Positions 22,620 to 32,267 of a DNA stretch of 64,000 bases are shown here, in pieces. Within the stretch, counting starts at the first letter, position 1. Each line of letters begins with the position of its first letter. The stretch covers positions 62,001 to 126,000 of the forward strand of contig NZ_BCZA01000001.1 of NCBI RefSeq assembly GCF_001598475.1. The letters are read 5' to 3'. The notes beneath the pieces were generated by a model. That model was not told the DNA's origin. It made no database searches and saw nothing but the letters and a program-made list of their open reading frames with translations. Made by a program: the position numbers and the translations under genes. Origin of the DNA: Pantoea agglomerans NBRC 102470. GTDB lineage: Bacteria; Pseudomonadota; Gammaproteobacteria; Enterobacterales; Enterobacteriaceae.

Positions 22620-23410
22620 GCGTTCTCCTCCTTCAGTTGATAAGCGGGATGCCAGCGCAGCCAGACACGTTCAAGCAACAACGCAGCGACATCCGCCAGT
22701 TTGCCGAGCAGGGCGTAAAGAATAATAGCGACCACCACCACATCGGTCTGCAGGAATTCACGCGCGTTCATGGCCAGATAGCCGATACCCGCGTTGGCAG
22801 AGATGGTCTCTGCGACAATCAGCGTCAGCCACATCAGGCCCAGCGCGAAACGCACGCCGACCATGATATTGGGCAGCGCGCCGGGCAGGATCACCTGGAT
22901 AAACAGGCTCCAGCCGGAAAGGCCATAGCTGCGCGCCATTTCAACCAGCCCGCGATCGATGTTGCGGATGCCGTGATAAGTATTCAGGTAGATCGGGAAC
23001 AGCGTCCCCAGCGCCACCAGAAAGATCTTGGCGGACTCATCAATACCGAACCAGAGGATTACCAGCGGGATCAGCGCCAGATGCGGCACATTGCGCAGCA
23101 TCTGTACCGAGGTATCCAGCAGTCGTTCACCGGTTCTGGAGGTGCCGGTAATCAGCCCGAGCAGCAGGCCGATAGAGCCGCCGATACTGAAGCCGATCAG
23201 CGCCCGCCAGCTACTGATCGCCAGGTGCTGCCAGAGTTCACCACTGGCGGTCAGCTGCCAGAAGGTGGTCACAATTTTCTCCGGTGCGGGCAGAATACGG
23301 GTCGACAACCAGCCGGTTTGCGAGGCAATCTGCCACACCACCACCAGCAGCGTCGGCAGCAGCCAGGGCACCAGCGTATCAGCAAGGCGTTTTCGGGTTC
23401 TGGTCATCAT
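22616..23410 (-). CDS. ssuC: Alkanesulfonate ABC transporter permease
   Basis: Inner-membrane permease with about six hydrophobic segments. The permease-type EAA loop is around [25 protein letters not shown]. The 264 residues match E. coli SsuC. It lies 7 bases downstream of ssuD and overlaps ssuB, consistent with one polycistronic message. Confidence 0.94.
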   Translation of the reverse strand: MMTRTRKRLADTLVPWLLPTLLVVVWQIASQTGWLSTRILPAPEKIVTTFWQLTASGELWQHLAISSWRALIGFSIGGSIGLLLGLITGTSRTGERLLDTSVQMLRNVPHLALIPLVILWFGIDESAKIFLVALGTLFPIYLNTYHGIRNIDRGLVEMARSYGLSGWSLFIQVILPGALPNIMVGVRFALGLMWLTLIVAETISANAGIGYLAMNAREFLQTDVVVVAIILYALLGKLADVAALLLERVWLRWHPAYQLKEENA

Positions 23411-23417
23411 GCTCTCC

Positions 23418-24566
23418 TCAGCCCCGGGCGACTTTTTTCTCAGGGGTAAAATCGTTGGCTACCGCTTCACCGTGTGCCTGAACCACGCGCGGCTGGGGCA
23501 CCAGTGGAACCTGCAGGTCAAGATGCGGGAACAGCAGTTCGCCGACGCGATAAGCCTCTTCCAGGTGCGGATAACCCGACAGGATGAAGGTCTCAATGCC
23601 CAGCGCTTCATACTCTTTGATGCGTGCGGCCACGGTCGGGCCATCGCCGACCAGCGCGGTCCCGGCTCCGCTGCGCACCAGGCCGACGCCTGCCCACAGG
23701 TTAGGGCTGATTTCGAGCTTGTCGCGGCGACCGCCATGCAGTGCGGCCATCCGGCGCTGCCCCACAGAATCTGCCCGCTGGAACGCCGCCTGCGCTTTCG
23801 CGATGGTGGCGTCATCCACATTGGCAATCAGTTTGTCTGCGGCCTGCCAGGCCTCTTCATTGGTTTCACGCACGATCACATGCAGACGGATGCCGAACCG
23901 GACGGTGCGTCCCTGGGCTGCCGCTTTCGCGCGCACCTGATCAATCTTCTCTTTAACCTGCGCAGGGGGTTCGCCCCAGGTGAGGTAGACATCGACCTGT
24001 TCGGCCGCCAGCTCCTGGGCGGGTTCAGAAGAGCCACCAAACCACAGCGGGGGACGAGGCTGCTGCACCGGTTTAAACATCAGACGCGCACCGCGTACCT
24101 TCACGTGCTTGCCTTCATAATCGACGGTTTCGCCTTCCAGCACCCGACGCCAGACGCGGGTAAACTCGGCGGATTCCGCGTAACGCTCGCGGTGATCCAG
24201 GAACACACCGTCGCCCGCCAGCTCTTCCGGATCGCCGCCGGTCACCAGATTAAACAGCGCACGTCCGTTAGAAAGACGGTCCAGCGTAGCGGCCTGACGC
24301 GCTGCCTGGGTTGGTGAAATCACCCCAGGACGCAACGCCACCAGGAATCGCAGGCGCTGCGTCACCGGAATCAGCGAGGCGGCAACCAGCCAGGCATCTT
24401 CACAGGAGCGGCCGGTCGGGATCAGTACGCCACCAAAACCGAGGCGGTCAGCGGCCTGCGCCACCTGTTGCAGATAGGCGTGATCAACCGGTCGCGCCCC
24501 TTCGGCGGTACCAAGATAGTGGCCGTCGCCATGCGTCGGCAGGAACCAGAAAATGGATACGCTCAT
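23418..24566 (-). CDS. ssuD: FMNH2-dependent alkanesulfonate monooxygenase
   Basis: Luciferase-like flavin monooxygenase that splits C1-C10 alkanesulfonates into aldehyde and sulfite, using FMNH2 from SsuE. The 382-residue product starts [19 protein letters not shown], the typical N-terminus, and retains [17 protein letters not shown] and the flexible-loop region near [12 protein letters not shown]. It is placed between ssuA and ssuC as in E. coli. Confidence 0.96.
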   Translation of the reverse strand: MSVSIFWFLPTHGDGHYLGTAEGARPVDHAYLQQVAQAADRLGFGGVLIPTGRSCEDAWLVAASLIPVTQRLRFLVALRPGVISPTQAARQAATLDRLSNGRALFNLVTGGDPEELAGDGVFLDHRERYAESAEFTRVWRRVLEGETVDYEGKHVKVRGARLMFKPVQQPRPPLWFGGSSEPAQELAAEQVDVYLTWGEPPAQVKEKIDQVRAKAAAQGRTVRFGIRLHVIVRETNEEAWQAADKLIANVDDATIAKAQAAFQRADSVGQRRMAALHGGRRDKLEISPNLWAGVGLVRSGAGTALVGDGPTVAARIKEYEALGIETFILSGYPHLEEAYRVGELLFPHLDLQVPLVPQPRVVQAHGEAVANDFTPEKKVARG

Positions 24567-24575
24567 TGTTGCTCC

Positions 24576-25529
24576 TTATTGCGTCACGGTATGCGGATGC
24601 CAGATGCGATCCTGGATCGTCACTTTTACTGGCAAGAGATGATTGGCATAGAACAGGTCAGCGGTGCGCTGCTGAGCTGCGGCAGTTTCGGCACTGACCG
24701 GCGAAATGCGGGTGGGTGGCCGATGGCTGAGGTAGCTGGCGATAACCGGTTCGGGCAAGCCCATCGCCTGCGCAAGTAACGTGGTGCTCTGCTGACGCTG
24801 GCTGATTGTCAGCGCGTCAGCAGAACTGAAGGTGTCGAGCACCTGCTGAATAAACGCGCCATGGGCTTCGGCGTAGCTGCGGGTCGCTAAATAAAAGGAG
24901 CCGGTCAGGTTAAGGGAGCTGCCATCAATCAGCAGGCGCGAATTCCCCTGCAGCAGCACCGATGAATAGTAGGGGTCCCAGATTGCCCAGGCATCAACGT
25001 CACCCTGCTGGAAGGCGGCGCGCGCATCGGCGGGGGTGAGATAGACCGGCGTGATGTCTTTAAAGGTCAGACCCGCCTGCTGTAAGGCGCGCAGCAGTAA
25101 GTTGTGAGAGCTGGAGCCTTTCTGGAAAGCCACTTTCTTGCCTTTCAGATCCGCAACCTGTTTCAGCGGGCTGCTTTTTGGCACCAGAATCACTTCCGCT
25201 TTGGGTTTTGGCGGCTCCGCGCCGACATAAAGCAGATCCGCGCCCGCGGCCTGGGCAAACAGCGGGGGAAGATCACCGGTACTGCCCAGGTCGATACTGT
25301 TGATATTCAGCGCTTCCAGCATTTGCGGACCTGCAGGGAACTCGATCCACTTAATCCGGGTATGGGGAAAACGCTTCTCCAGTAACTGATGTGACTTCGC
25401 CAGCACCATGCTGACCGAACCTTTCTGATAGCCGATGCGAATCTCAGACGGATCGGATTCGGCGGCCTGTACCTGGAGGCCGGCCAGCAGAAGTCCGGCC
25501 ACCAGCCACTTTCCTAATCTCAGCTTCAT
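24576..25529 (-). CDS. ssuA: Alkanesulfonate-binding periplasmic protein
   Basis: Substrate-binding protein of the SsuABC importer. The precursor of 317 residues has signal peptide MKLRLGKWLVAGLLLAGLQVQA (cleavage before about residue 23). The mature part begins ESDPSEIRIGYQKGS and keeps the family motif STGDLPPLFAQAAG. It lies 11 bases after ssuE and 9 before ssuD. Confidence 0.94.
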   Translation of the reverse strand: MKLRLGKWLVAGLLLAGLQVQAAESDPSEIRIGYQKGSVSMVLAKSHQLLEKRFPHTRIKWIEFPAGPQMLEALNINSIDLGSTGDLPPLFAQAAGADLLYVGAEPPKPKAEVILVPKSSPLKQVADLKGKKVAFQKGSSSHNLLLRALQQAGLTFKDITPVYLTPADARAAFQQGDVDAWAIWDPYYSSVLLQGNSRLLIDGSSLNLTGSFYLATRSYAEAHGAFIQQVLDTFSSADALTISQRQQSTTLLAQAMGLPEPVIASYLSHRPPTRISPVSAETAAAQQRTADLFYANHLLPVKVTIQDRIWHPHTVTQ

Positions 25530-25540
25530 CGATCGCTTCC

Positions 25541-26092
25541 TTATACCGCTTGCGCAACGGGGTGGTGGTGACGGGTCAGTGCCAGCCAGAAGGCGGAGAC
25601 GGCCTCATCCAGGCGCTGTGACAGTGAATCCTGCAGTTCGGGCTGACGGTCGTAATGACTGATCTGATGATCCTCGGCATAAACACCATGCAGGATCTCC
25701 TGCGCCTTTAAGGCGCTGAGCACCGGCTTCAGGGCGTAGTCCAGCGCCAGCATATGACCGGCACTGCCGCCGCTGGCCAGCGGTAAAACGACTTTGTGTT
25801 CCAGTGCGCGTTCAGGCAGCAGATCGAGCAGCGTCTTCAGCGCACCCGAAAACGACGCTTTATAGATAGGTGTCGCAATAATCAGTCCATCAGCCGAAGC
25901 CAGATCGTCACGCAGGGCGAGAAGCGCAGGTGCATCAAAACGCGCATTGATTAAATCGTCAGGCTGAAAGTTGTGAATATTCCACGGAATGACTTCAATA
26001 CCACGCGCCTCCAGCTTGTGCTGACACAGCGTCAGCAGTGAGGTTGAGCGGGAGGGGAATCGTGGGCTGCCTGCCAGCGTAATAACTCGCAT
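25541..26092 (-). CDS. ssuE: NAD(P)H-dependent FMN reductase
   Basis: Flavin reductase that supplies FMNH2 to SsuD. Flavodoxin-like fold with the phosphate-binding motif AGSPRFPSRSTSLL at residues 6-19 and the dimer/flavin motif PVYKASFSGALK-like ATPIYKASFSGALKTLLD. The start at 26092 (MRVITLAGSPR) matches E. coli and lies 5 bases after GGAG; two further in-frame starts (ATG 26095, GTG 26098) are too close to that site. The product is 183 residues. First gene of ssuEADCB; the long AT-rich region upstream should hold the operon promoter. Confidence 0.94.
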   Translation of the reverse strand: MRVITLAGSPRFPSRSTSLLTLCQHKLEARGIEVIPWNIHNFQPDDLINARFDAPALLALRDDLASADGLIIATPIYKASFSGALKTLLDLLPERALEHKVVLPLASGGSAGHMLALDYALKPVLSALKAQEILHGVYAEDHQISHYDRQPELQDSLSQRLDEAVSAFWLALTRHHHPVAQAV

Positions 26093-26103
26093 CATCACTC
26101 CTT

Positions 26104-26118
26104 ATAACTAAAAGTTAT
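26104..26118. repeat. Short palindrome upstream of ssuE, possible activator site
   Basis: ATAACT-AAA-AGTTAT lies 12 bases upstream of the ssuE start. In E. coli the ssu operon is activated by the LysR-type regulator Cbl under sulfate limitation, and ATAAC-like half-sites occur in CysB-family targets. The link is inference; so close to the start it could equally be leader structure. Confidence 0.35.
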
Positions 26119-26250
26119 TGATTATCAAATGTTGAGAACTTATGCCTTCATACTGTCAGAGCAGGGGAGTGGGCTTAAATGATTTATCCGGCAAAGTAAG
26201 GGTGAAATCTGCAAATAGAAGGCGTTGCGACAGATGTCAGCATCGCCGCT

Positions 26251-26264
26251 TCCGATAATTCTTA
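26251..26264 (-). promoter_or_regulatory. Candidate RcsAB box
   Basis: The minus strand reads TAAGAATTATCGGA. It agrees with the published RcsAB consensus TAAGAATATTCCTA at 10 of 14 positions, including the whole TAAGAAT half. It lies 577-590 bases upstream of the glycosyltransferase ATG. In Erwinia amylovora the RcsA/RcsB site of amsG lies at a similar distance, upstream of a long leader. Binding is not demonstrated. Confidence 0.55.
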
Positions 26265-26334
26265 AATTAAGCGCTGGCAGCGGAACAATTCATTAAGGGG
26301 CATGATACGAGATCGTCAAAATGTGTCGGTTGAG

Positions 26335-26377
26335 CAGAAAAAATATCTTTCGTCTGATTGCTTAATCATTTTTTCTG
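26335..26377 (+). repeat. Inverted repeat in the leader of the glycosyltransferase operon
   Basis: CAGAAAAAAT (26335-26344) and ATTTTTTCTG (26368-26377) are perfect complements separated by 23 bases. The interval itself contains a smaller GATT-GCTT-AATC hairpin directly next to the right arm. This may be a leader RNA structure; it is too AT-rich to be a standard terminator. Confidence 0.5.
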
Positions 26378-26840
26378 AGAGTGGCGCGGCCATAAAGCAC
26401 AACGGCTGACAAAATAGCGCGACGAAGCAGCACAGAATCAGCTTATCTGCGGCAGCCTCTGCCAAAGATTAAGATTTATTGCAGAAAGCAAACTGTAATA
26501 ATAATGAAGGAATGCTGAACTTATTCATCGTTTCAGATGTTCGCTTACAGATTTCTGAATCTGGTTACGTCTGCTTTGCAGGGCTAATTTAAATCGATCC
26601 TCAACGGTTTTAACATTACTGCGGGCTATAGATGCACTTTCGTTAAGAGTGATGCTCACATGAAACATTAAGATGATTTTTACGGCTGGTCTTTTTTCGC
26701 ATTACAGGTTTAAGATAATCGGGCTCAATGAAAGCAATCATAATAATCGCGCCTTACTCTTTTCGACGTTTCGCCTCTGGTCAGAACCTGCATCAGGCAG
26801 GTGAATCGTATTGTCATTTTCTAACAGCAGAGAATTGCAT

Positions 26841-27821
26841 ATGTCTGACATCCTGTTATCCGTTATTATTCCAACCTACAATGTTGAGAAATATATTGTA
26901 GAGTGCGTCGATTCGTTATTACGCCAGGTTAAAGCGCCCAATGAAATAATCATTGTGAATGATGGATCTACTGATGGAACATTAGCCTTAATTGAACAGA
27001 ATTATGCGCACCTTTCTCAGGTGAAAGTGATCACCATTGAAAATGGCGGCCTCGGCAATGCACGGGACACCGGCATTGCACTGGCAAAGGGTCAGTTTCT
27101 CTTTTTCTGTGACCCGGATGATGTCGTGGTTGATGGCCTCGTCACTGAGCTGGCAATGGTGGCGGAGAAGCATCCTGAAACGGATCTTTTCTGTTTTAAC
27201 TCCTGCGTCTATGAAGATGGCCACATTGATATCACCTCGCCAAAAGTGAAGCATGACCAGTTTGGCCAGCAGAAACCACAGGAGGTCTTTCTGCGCCTGC
27301 TGCGTAATGGCAGATATACCTCTGCCGTCTGGAATTACGCCTTAAGAAAAAGCGTCATTGAACAGCATAAGTTGCGCTTTGTACGTCGGATTCATGAAGA
27401 CCACAACTTTACGCTCTCCGTGTTTATGAAATGCCAGCACGCATGGGTCAGCCGTCAGGTCTATTATAAGCAGCGCATCCGCAGTGGTTCACTGACCAAC
27501 AGTACCAAAGGCAATGAGTTTTTCTATCAGCGCTATGACGCTTTTATGCATGCTTATAATACGTTAACCAGTTCGCTCCCTAAATCAGCCTGGCGTAGTT
27601 CGCTGGAAAAATCTTATTTACTTCACTCGTTCCGTCTGATGATCTATTTGTCTCTCTATAATAAAACGCCAGTGCCGGAATATGTCTGTAATGCCATTCG
27701 CTTTATGGGTCGTAATGTAAAATCAGAAAATCTTAAAGAGTGGTTGTTGTTTAATCGCCCGGAACTCTTTATTGCGCTGCAGCATTACAAGGTTAAAAAA
27801 GAGCTCAAGCGCGCAGCCTGA
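26841..27821 (+). CDS. Family 2 glycosyltransferase, probably exopolysaccharide synthesis
   Basis: Cytoplasmic GT-A-fold transferase that would add one sugar to a lipid-linked polysaccharide repeat unit. Residues 1-110 form a clear GT2 domain: SVIIPTYNVEKYI near the N-terminus, IIIVNDGSTDG, NGGLGNARDTG and the metal/nucleotide-sugar motif CDPDD. The C-terminal half has basic and aromatic-rich segments and ends in a lysine-rich tail. The ATG at 26841 gives 326 residues; a TTG at 26811 has no ribosome site. The 5' half is AT-richer than flanking genes. The donor sugar cannot be read from sequence. It precedes a flippase and follows a long leader with an RcsAB-like box, so a role in capsule or exopolysaccharide is likely. 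It sits where E. coli has elf fimbrial genes. Confidence 0.88.
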   Translation: MSDILLSVIIPTYNVEKYIVECVDSLLRQVKAPNEIIIVNDGSTDGTLALIEQNYAHLSQVKVITIENGGLGNARDTGIALAKGQFLFFCDPDDVVVDGLVTELAMVAEKHPETDLFCFNSCVYEDGHIDITSPKVKHDQFGQQKPQEVFLRLLRNGRYTSAVWNYALRKSVIEQHKLRFVRRIHEDHNFTLSVFMKCQHAWVSRQVYYKQRIRSGSLTNSTKGNEFFYQRYDAFMHAYNTLTSSLPKSAWRSSLEKSYLLHSFRLMIYLSLYNKTPVPEYVCNAIRFMGRNVKSENLKEWLLFNRPELFIALQHYKVKKELKRAA

Positions 27822-27904
27822 TTCTGAAAAATGTGAAGCGATATTGTTTATGCCTTAGCGAAATGAGAAGGTGAGACATGCAATGTGTATAAGGTTGTTG
27901 CGAC

Positions 27905-29206
27905 ATGGCAAAAGTACTCGATAAAAGTCTGGTTATTAATATTTTCTCGCTGCTGGCTTACCGTGGCGCATCGTTTCTGTTTCCGCTGGCCACGCTGCCC
28001 TATCTTGCCCGCGTTCTGGGCGTAGAGCAGATGGGTACGCTGGCGCTGGCGATCGCCTGCGTCCTCTATTGCAGCACCATCTCCGACTGGGGATTCAATG
28101 TCTTTACCACCAAAGATATTGCTCACCATCGTGATGACAAAGAACGCGTTAGCCAGCTCTTCTGGTCAACGTTTAACGCCAAGCTGATGCTGCTGGTGGT
28201 CACCAGCGGCACGCTGCTGACTGCGACGTGGTTCAATCCCTCCTGGCATCCTCTGTTCTTCATCATTCTGGCGAACTGCACCACGCTAGTCGGCTCGCTG
28301 TTTTCATTCGGCTGGCTGATGCAGGGCTTTGAGAAGTTGGGTAAGACGGCGATGATCGCCACCTTCGGTAACTTCTGTGCGATTCCGCTGACCTTTTTGC
28401 TGGTGAAATCTCCGCAGGATACCTGGCTGGCTGCCCTGATCCCTGGCGCGGTCTCCATTATCAGCGCGGCGATTACGCTGAAGTTTGTGCTGGAGATGAA
28501 AGTCATTGGCCGCTATCGCTTTGAACCACGCGAAATCAAACAGCGCATCACCGACAGCATGGATGTATTTATCGCCATTGCCGGCGCTAACCTTTTCAAC
28601 AGCGTCAACGTGGTGATTCTCGCCACCTTTGCTTCTACTTACATGGTCGGGATCTACAACGGCGCCGATCGCCTGCGTAAAGCGGCCAACTCTGTGCCGG
28701 AGCAGATCGGCAGCGCCTTCTTCCCGCGCGTCAGCCACCTGTTCGGCCGGGATAAACGGGCCGCGATTGCCGCGACACGCAAAAGCCTGCTGCTGTCGTT
28801 CTCCCTGAGTCTGTCGATTGTAATCTTCACCTGGTTCTTTGCTGACCTGGTGGTCTCAATATTGCTGGGTAAAGACTTTATCCAGTCAGCGGATGTGCTG
28901 CGCGTCTTTGTGCTCTGCTTCCTGTTTGGCAACATTGCCTACCCGGCTGGATTACAGATTCTGATCCCACATGGTCTGGCCCGCCAGCGTATGTGGGTGA
29001 TGATGGCCGCTGGTGTGGTTAACGTGCCGCTCTGCTGTTTCCTGGCGTGGAAGTTTGGCGCAATCGGTGCCGCATGGTCGATGGTCGGGGCTGAAGCGTT
29101 CGTCTGTCTCGGTATTTTTGGCATCATGCAACGTCACGGCATCCTGCGGGAATATCTCTTTCCCTCTGAGGTGAAAAATCAACCCGTAAACGATTCCGCC
29201 GCGTAA
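27905..29206 (+). CDS. Wzx-type oligosaccharide flippase
   Basis: Polytopic inner-membrane protein of 433 residues in the polysaccharide-transport/MOP family (RfbX/Wzx). It would flip undecaprenyl-pyrophosphate-linked repeat units to the periplasm. The N-terminus [25 protein letters not shown] is typical, and I count about 12-14 hydrophobic segments, including [34 protein letters not shown] and [18 protein letters not shown]. It starts 83 bases after the glycosyltransferase on the same strand with no terminator between them, so they are probably one operon. No polymerase (Wzy) or initiating transferase is nearby, so partners must be encoded elsewhere. Base composition is closer to the genome norm than that of the glycosyltransferase. 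Confidence 0.88.
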   Translation: MAKVLDKSLVINIFSLLAYRGASFLFPLATLPYLARVLGVEQMGTLALAIACVLYCSTISDWGFNVFTTKDIAHHRDDKERVSQLFWSTFNAKLMLLVVTSGTLLTATWFNPSWHPLFFIILANCTTLVGSLFSFGWLMQGFEKLGKTAMIATFGNFCAIPLTFLLVKSPQDTWLAALIPGAVSIISAAITLKFVLEMKVIGRYRFEPREIKQRITDSMDVFIAIAGANLFNSVNVVILATFASTYMVGIYNGADRLRKAANSVPEQIGSAFFPRVSHLFGRDKRAAIAATRKSLLLSFSLSLSIVIFTWFFADLVVSILLGKDFIQSADVLRVFVLCFLFGNIAYPAGLQILIPHGLARQRMWVMMAAGVVNVPLCCFLAWKFGAIGAAWSMVGAEAFVCLGIFGIMQRHGILREYLFPSEVKNQPVNDSAA

Positions 29207-29258
29207 GATCAAAGCATTTTCAGTTAACTTCACGCTTCCCCGCTGTTCGATTTACTTT

Positions 29259-29288
29259 TGCGCCAGAGCACTTTACCATTCTGGCGCA
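29259..29288. repeat. Inverted repeat between the flippase gene and pyrD
   Basis: TGCGCCAGA and TCTGGCGCA form a perfect 9-bp stem with a 12-base loop, 52 bases after the flippase stop and 52 before the pyrD ATG. There is no T-run. It could end the upstream transcript inefficiently or lie in the pyrD leader. Confidence 0.5.
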
Positions 29289-29340
29289 CAATTTCCCGTG
29301 CACCGACTTTCACGATCGCTTCCGTCCTTCAGGAGAGTGC

Positions 29341-30351
29341 ATGTTTTATCCTATCGTCCGACCGGCGCTGTTTAAACTTGATCCCGAACGCGCACACGAA
29401 CTCACCTTTCAGCAACTGCGTTTTATGAACGGCACCCCACTGGAGATGTTTTATCGCCAGAATCTGCCGTCGCGTCCGGTCACCTGTATGGGACTGACCT
29501 TTAAGAATGCCCTGGGCCTGGCGGCGGGTCTGGATAAGAACGCAGAGTGCATCGATGCGTTTGCGGCGATGGGCTTTGGCTTTGTTGAAGTCGGCACCGT
29601 CACGCCGCGCGCCCAGGTGGGGAACGATAAGCCACGCATGTTTCGTCTGGTGGAAGCGGGCGGAATTATCAATCGGATGGGGTTTAATAATCTGGGTGTT
29701 GATCACCTGGTTGAAAACGTGAAGAAAGCGCGCTTTAACGGCGTGCTGGGGATCAATATCGGTAAAAATAAAGATACGCCGGTCGAGCAGGGCAAAGATG
29801 ATTATCTGATCTGCATGGAAAAGGTTTATGCCCACGCCGGTTATATCGCCATCAATATTTCCTCACCTAACACCCCAGGTTTACGTTCGCTGCAATATGG
29901 CGAGGCGCTGGATGATCTGCTTTCTTCCATCAAACAGAAACAAAAAGAGCTGGAACAGCGTCATCTGAAATATGTTCCGCTGGCCGTAAAAATTGCGCCC
30001 GATCTCTCTGAAGAAGAGTTAATTCAGGTCGCGGACAGTTTAATTCGTCATCAGATTGATGGCGTGATTGCCAGCAATACCACGCTCGATCGTTCGCTGG
30101 TGAGCGGTCTTAAGCATGCTGAAGAAGCGGGTGGGTTAAGTGGACGGCCAGTGCAGTCGCGCAGCACGGCGGTGATACAGCGCCTCTCTCAGGAACTGCA
30201 GGGACGGTTGCCGATTATTGGCGTAGGCGGGATCGATTCTCTGACGGCAGCGCGTGAAAAAATCGCCGCCGGGGCAACACTGGTTCAGATTTATTCAGGC
30301 TTTATTTATCAGGGGCCAGGCTTAATTAAAGATATCGTCACCCATCTCTAA
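29341..30351 (+). CDS. pyrD: Dihydroorotate dehydrogenase (quinone), class 2
   Basis: Membrane-associated FMN enzyme that oxidises dihydroorotate to orotate with ubiquinone in pyrimidine synthesis. The 336-residue product begins with the membrane-association helix [20 protein letters not shown]. It has [17 protein letters not shown] for FMN binding, and [14 protein letters not shown] contains the catalytic serine of class 2 enzymes. C-terminal [19 protein letters not shown] binds the FMN phosphate. The ribosome site CAGGAG precedes the ATG. Confidence 0.97.
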   Translation: MFYPIVRPALFKLDPERAHELTFQQLRFMNGTPLEMFYRQNLPSRPVTCMGLTFKNALGLAAGLDKNAECIDAFAAMGFGFVEVGTVTPRAQVGNDKPRMFRLVEAGGIINRMGFNNLGVDHLVENVKKARFNGVLGINIGKNKDTPVEQGKDDYLICMEKVYAHAGYIAINISSPNTPGLRSLQYGEALDDLLSSIKQKQKELEQRHLKYVPLAVKIAPDLSEEELIQVADSLIRHQIDGVIASNTTLDRSLVSGLKHAEEAGGLSGRPVQSRSTAVIQRLSQELQGRLPIIGVGGIDSLTAAREKIAAGATLVQIYSGFIYQGPGLIKDIVTHL

Positions 30352-30370
30352 GACAATTCTCACAATCATT

Positions 30371-30406
30371 GGCCGGGGGGTTTATTTATCCCCTCGGCTC
30401 GTTTAT
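30371..30406 (+). terminator. Probable terminator after pyrD
   Basis: GCCGGGGGG and CCCCTCGGC pair (one G-U) around a 9-base AT loop, followed by TCGTTTATATTTT. It is imperfect but well placed, 20 bases after the stop. Confidence 0.55.
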
Positions 30407-30504
30407 ATTTTGTCCTGTTGCACGCTTTTTCAGCTTTTCCTTATGTTTCTTTTTTCGCTGAATTCTGCGTGATTTTTGGCGCAGCGGTAAATACAGGGCA
30501 CACG

Positions 30505-31047
30505 ATGAAAATTAAACCCGATGATAACTGGCGTTGGTATTTTGACAACAGCCACGACCGAATGATGCTCGACCTGGCAGACGGTATGCTTTTCCGTTCC
30601 CGTTATTCCCGCAAGATGCTCACGCCGGATGCCTTCACTGAATCGGGTTTTTGTGTCGATGACGCCGCCCTTTATTACACCTTTGAAGAGACCTGCCGTC
30701 AGTGCAAACTCAGTGGCAGCCATCGCGCCGAACTGGTGTTAAATGCGCTGGTCGCTGCACGCTTCCTCAAGCCACTGATGCCGAAAAGCTGGCATTTCGC
30801 CTCTTATGCTCCGGCAATGAAGCCCCGTCCCGGTGAAATGGTACAGGTTACGCTGGCAGAAGAGGGAACGCAGGCACGACTGCTGGTGGTTGAGAGTGGC
30901 GATAATGCGGCGCTCTGCCTGCTGGCGCAGCCGGGATTGACGCTGGCCGGAAAAAACATGGTGCTCGGCGATGCCATCAAGGTGATGAACGATCGCCTGC
31001 AGCCCCTGTATCAGGATGTCGCGCCGCGCTACGCCCGCGCAGTCTGA
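30505..31047 (+). CDS. zapC: Cell division protein ZapC
   Basis: FtsZ-associated protein that promotes lateral bundling of FtsZ filaments at midcell. The start at 30505 ([14 protein letters not shown]) matches E. coli ZapC and gives 180 residues, the same length. Conserved blocks are [21 protein letters not shown] and [14 protein letters not shown]. An ATG-less extension upstream of 30505 is not conserved. Its stop codon is directly adjacent to the stop codon of the convergent ycbX. Confidence 0.95.
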   Translation: MKIKPDDNWRWYFDNSHDRMMLDLADGMLFRSRYSRKMLTPDAFTESGFCVDDAALYYTFEETCRQCKLSGSHRAELVLNALVAARFLKPLMPKSWHFASYAPAMKPRPGEMVQVTLAEEGTQARLLVVESGDNAALCLLAQPGLTLAGKNMVLGDAIKVMNDRLQPLYQDVAPRYARAV

Positions 31048-32157
31048 CTACCTTAGTTCTACATCGCCAGCCGGAATACAGCTGCAGCTCAACAGCGTGC
31101 CGTCCTGACGCAGGGCGCTCTGTTTCAGCGCCTTAACCTCACCCGCGACCAGACTCAGCTTGCAACTGCCGCACAGTCCCGCCCGACAGGAGTAGGGGAT
31201 CCGGAAGCCCTGCATCTCCAGCTGATCCAGTAATACCTGCTGATTATCCCCGGTGAACGTCTGACCCTGAAACGTGATAGTCACGGCATCAGGAGCCTGC
31301 TGCTTTGGTTTCAGTGTTTCGACCACTTCACCGGCACCATAGCTGCGCGGTGCATGACGTTTCAGAACAATCATCTCATCACCGGCGCGCACCACCCCAC
31401 TGTTGCGCGCCACTAAGTTCAGACCGAAATCAATATCCCCGCTGCCATCCAGGGCGGTGCGGAACGTCTGCAGCGTGGCCAGTGGATGACCGGCAGGATG
31501 CTTAACGCCGGTCTCGGTGCTGACAGTGGTGAGCACGCAGCGACTGCATGGCTTAGGCACCTCGAATATCACGTCGCCAATCTGAATCTCCGCCCAGCTG
31601 TCTTCATCCCATGCGGCAGCGCCGCTGACGACCAGATTCGGACGAAACTGTTCGGCACGGACGCTGGCCGGGCAGCGCTGTTGCAGATCATGCAGCGACG
31701 CGTTGTTGATCAGCAAAAACGGAAAGCCGTCGGCAAAGCTCAGCGGAATATGATTAAACGCTTTAACCCGGCGGCTGGGTTGCGGCCCGACCCAGCGCAA
31801 CTGAACCTCACGCGGGAAGAACTGGCTCAGCCATTGGTTAATCGCAGGCGGCGCTATGCGCGCGGTGAAATGATTTCCCCAGACTTCGGTGGGGTGATCC
31901 TGCTCATCGAAATCGCTGAAGCGGATCAGGGAGTGACTGCCATCCGGGGCCGTCAGCAGCAGGCCATCCGGTAAAATCGCGGGCGTGAAGCGCACCATCT
32001 CCGGGTGCTGACGCGCGGTAATAAAGGTGCCATCAGGTTCGGTCACCATAAACAGACGATCAAATGCCAGTCCGCTGTCAGTGACCAGCGCGTGTGACAG
32101 CGCTAATCCCCGCATCGACTTCACAGGATGAATAAATAAGCGGGAAAGCGTGATCAT
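31048..32157 (-). CDS. ycbX: YcbX, MOSC-domain and 2Fe-2S ferredoxin fusion
   Basis: In E. coli, YcbX takes part in a molybdenum-cofactor-dependent detoxification of N-hydroxylated base analogs such as 6-hydroxylaminopurine. The 369-residue product has an N-terminal MOSC_N barrel ([14 protein letters not shown]), a MOSC domain with the cofactor cysteine region [11 protein letters not shown], and a C-terminal ferredoxin domain with [13 protein letters not shown] plus SCSC as cluster ligands. The start at 32157 has AGGAG seven bases before it; the frame stays open upstream to 32433, but that would run into the rlmL start region and is not conserved. It abuts zapC with no gap. Confidence 0.94.
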   Translation of the reverse strand: MITLSRLFIHPVKSMRGLALSHALVTDSGLAFDRLFMVTEPDGTFITARQHPEMVRFTPAILPDGLLLTAPDGSHSLIRFSDFDEQDHPTEVWGNHFTARIAPPAINQWLSQFFPREVQLRWVGPQPSRRVKAFNHIPLSFADGFPFLLINNASLHDLQQRCPASVRAEQFRPNLVVSGAAAWDEDSWAEIQIGDVIFEVPKPCSRCVLTTVSTETGVKHPAGHPLATLQTFRTALDGSGDIDFGLNLVARNSGVVRAGDEMIVLKRHAPRSYGAGEVVETLKPKQQAPDAVTITFQGQTFTGDNQQVLLDQLEMQGFRIPYSCRAGLCGSCKLSLVAGEVKALKQSALRQDGTLLSCSCIPAGDVELR

Positions 32158-32267
32158 GGTGTTCTCCTTGAACCCGACGCGCAGCACAAAAGAAGCTAAC
32201 TTTATGACATAGGTCTCCGATTCGCTATAATGCGCGACAATTTTCTCAAGAGTTAAAAAGTGACGAT

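Larger units (their letters stand above)
26093..26840. other. 748-base AT-rich intergenic region between divergent ssuE and the glycosyltransferase
   Basis: No credible coding sequence is seen on either strand. It must hold the ssu promoter at its left end and the promoter and long leader of the polysaccharide genes. Three structured elements are listed separately: an inverted repeat next to ssuE, an RcsAB-box match and a 10-bp inverted repeat. The sequence is visibly richer in A and T than its neighbours. No JUMPstart/ops element (GGCGGTAGC) is present. Confidence 0.7.

Noticed and set aside
23028..24317. 429-codon open frame on the plus strand across ssuC and ssuD
   Set aside because: It spans two intact, well-identified genes in antisense and reads as low-sense Arg/His/Gln-rich sequence.
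26811..26840. TTG at 26811 as start of the glycosyltransferase
   Set aside because: No ribosome site, and the added ten residues precede the conserved domain start; ATG 26841 is more natural, though its own ribosome site is weak.
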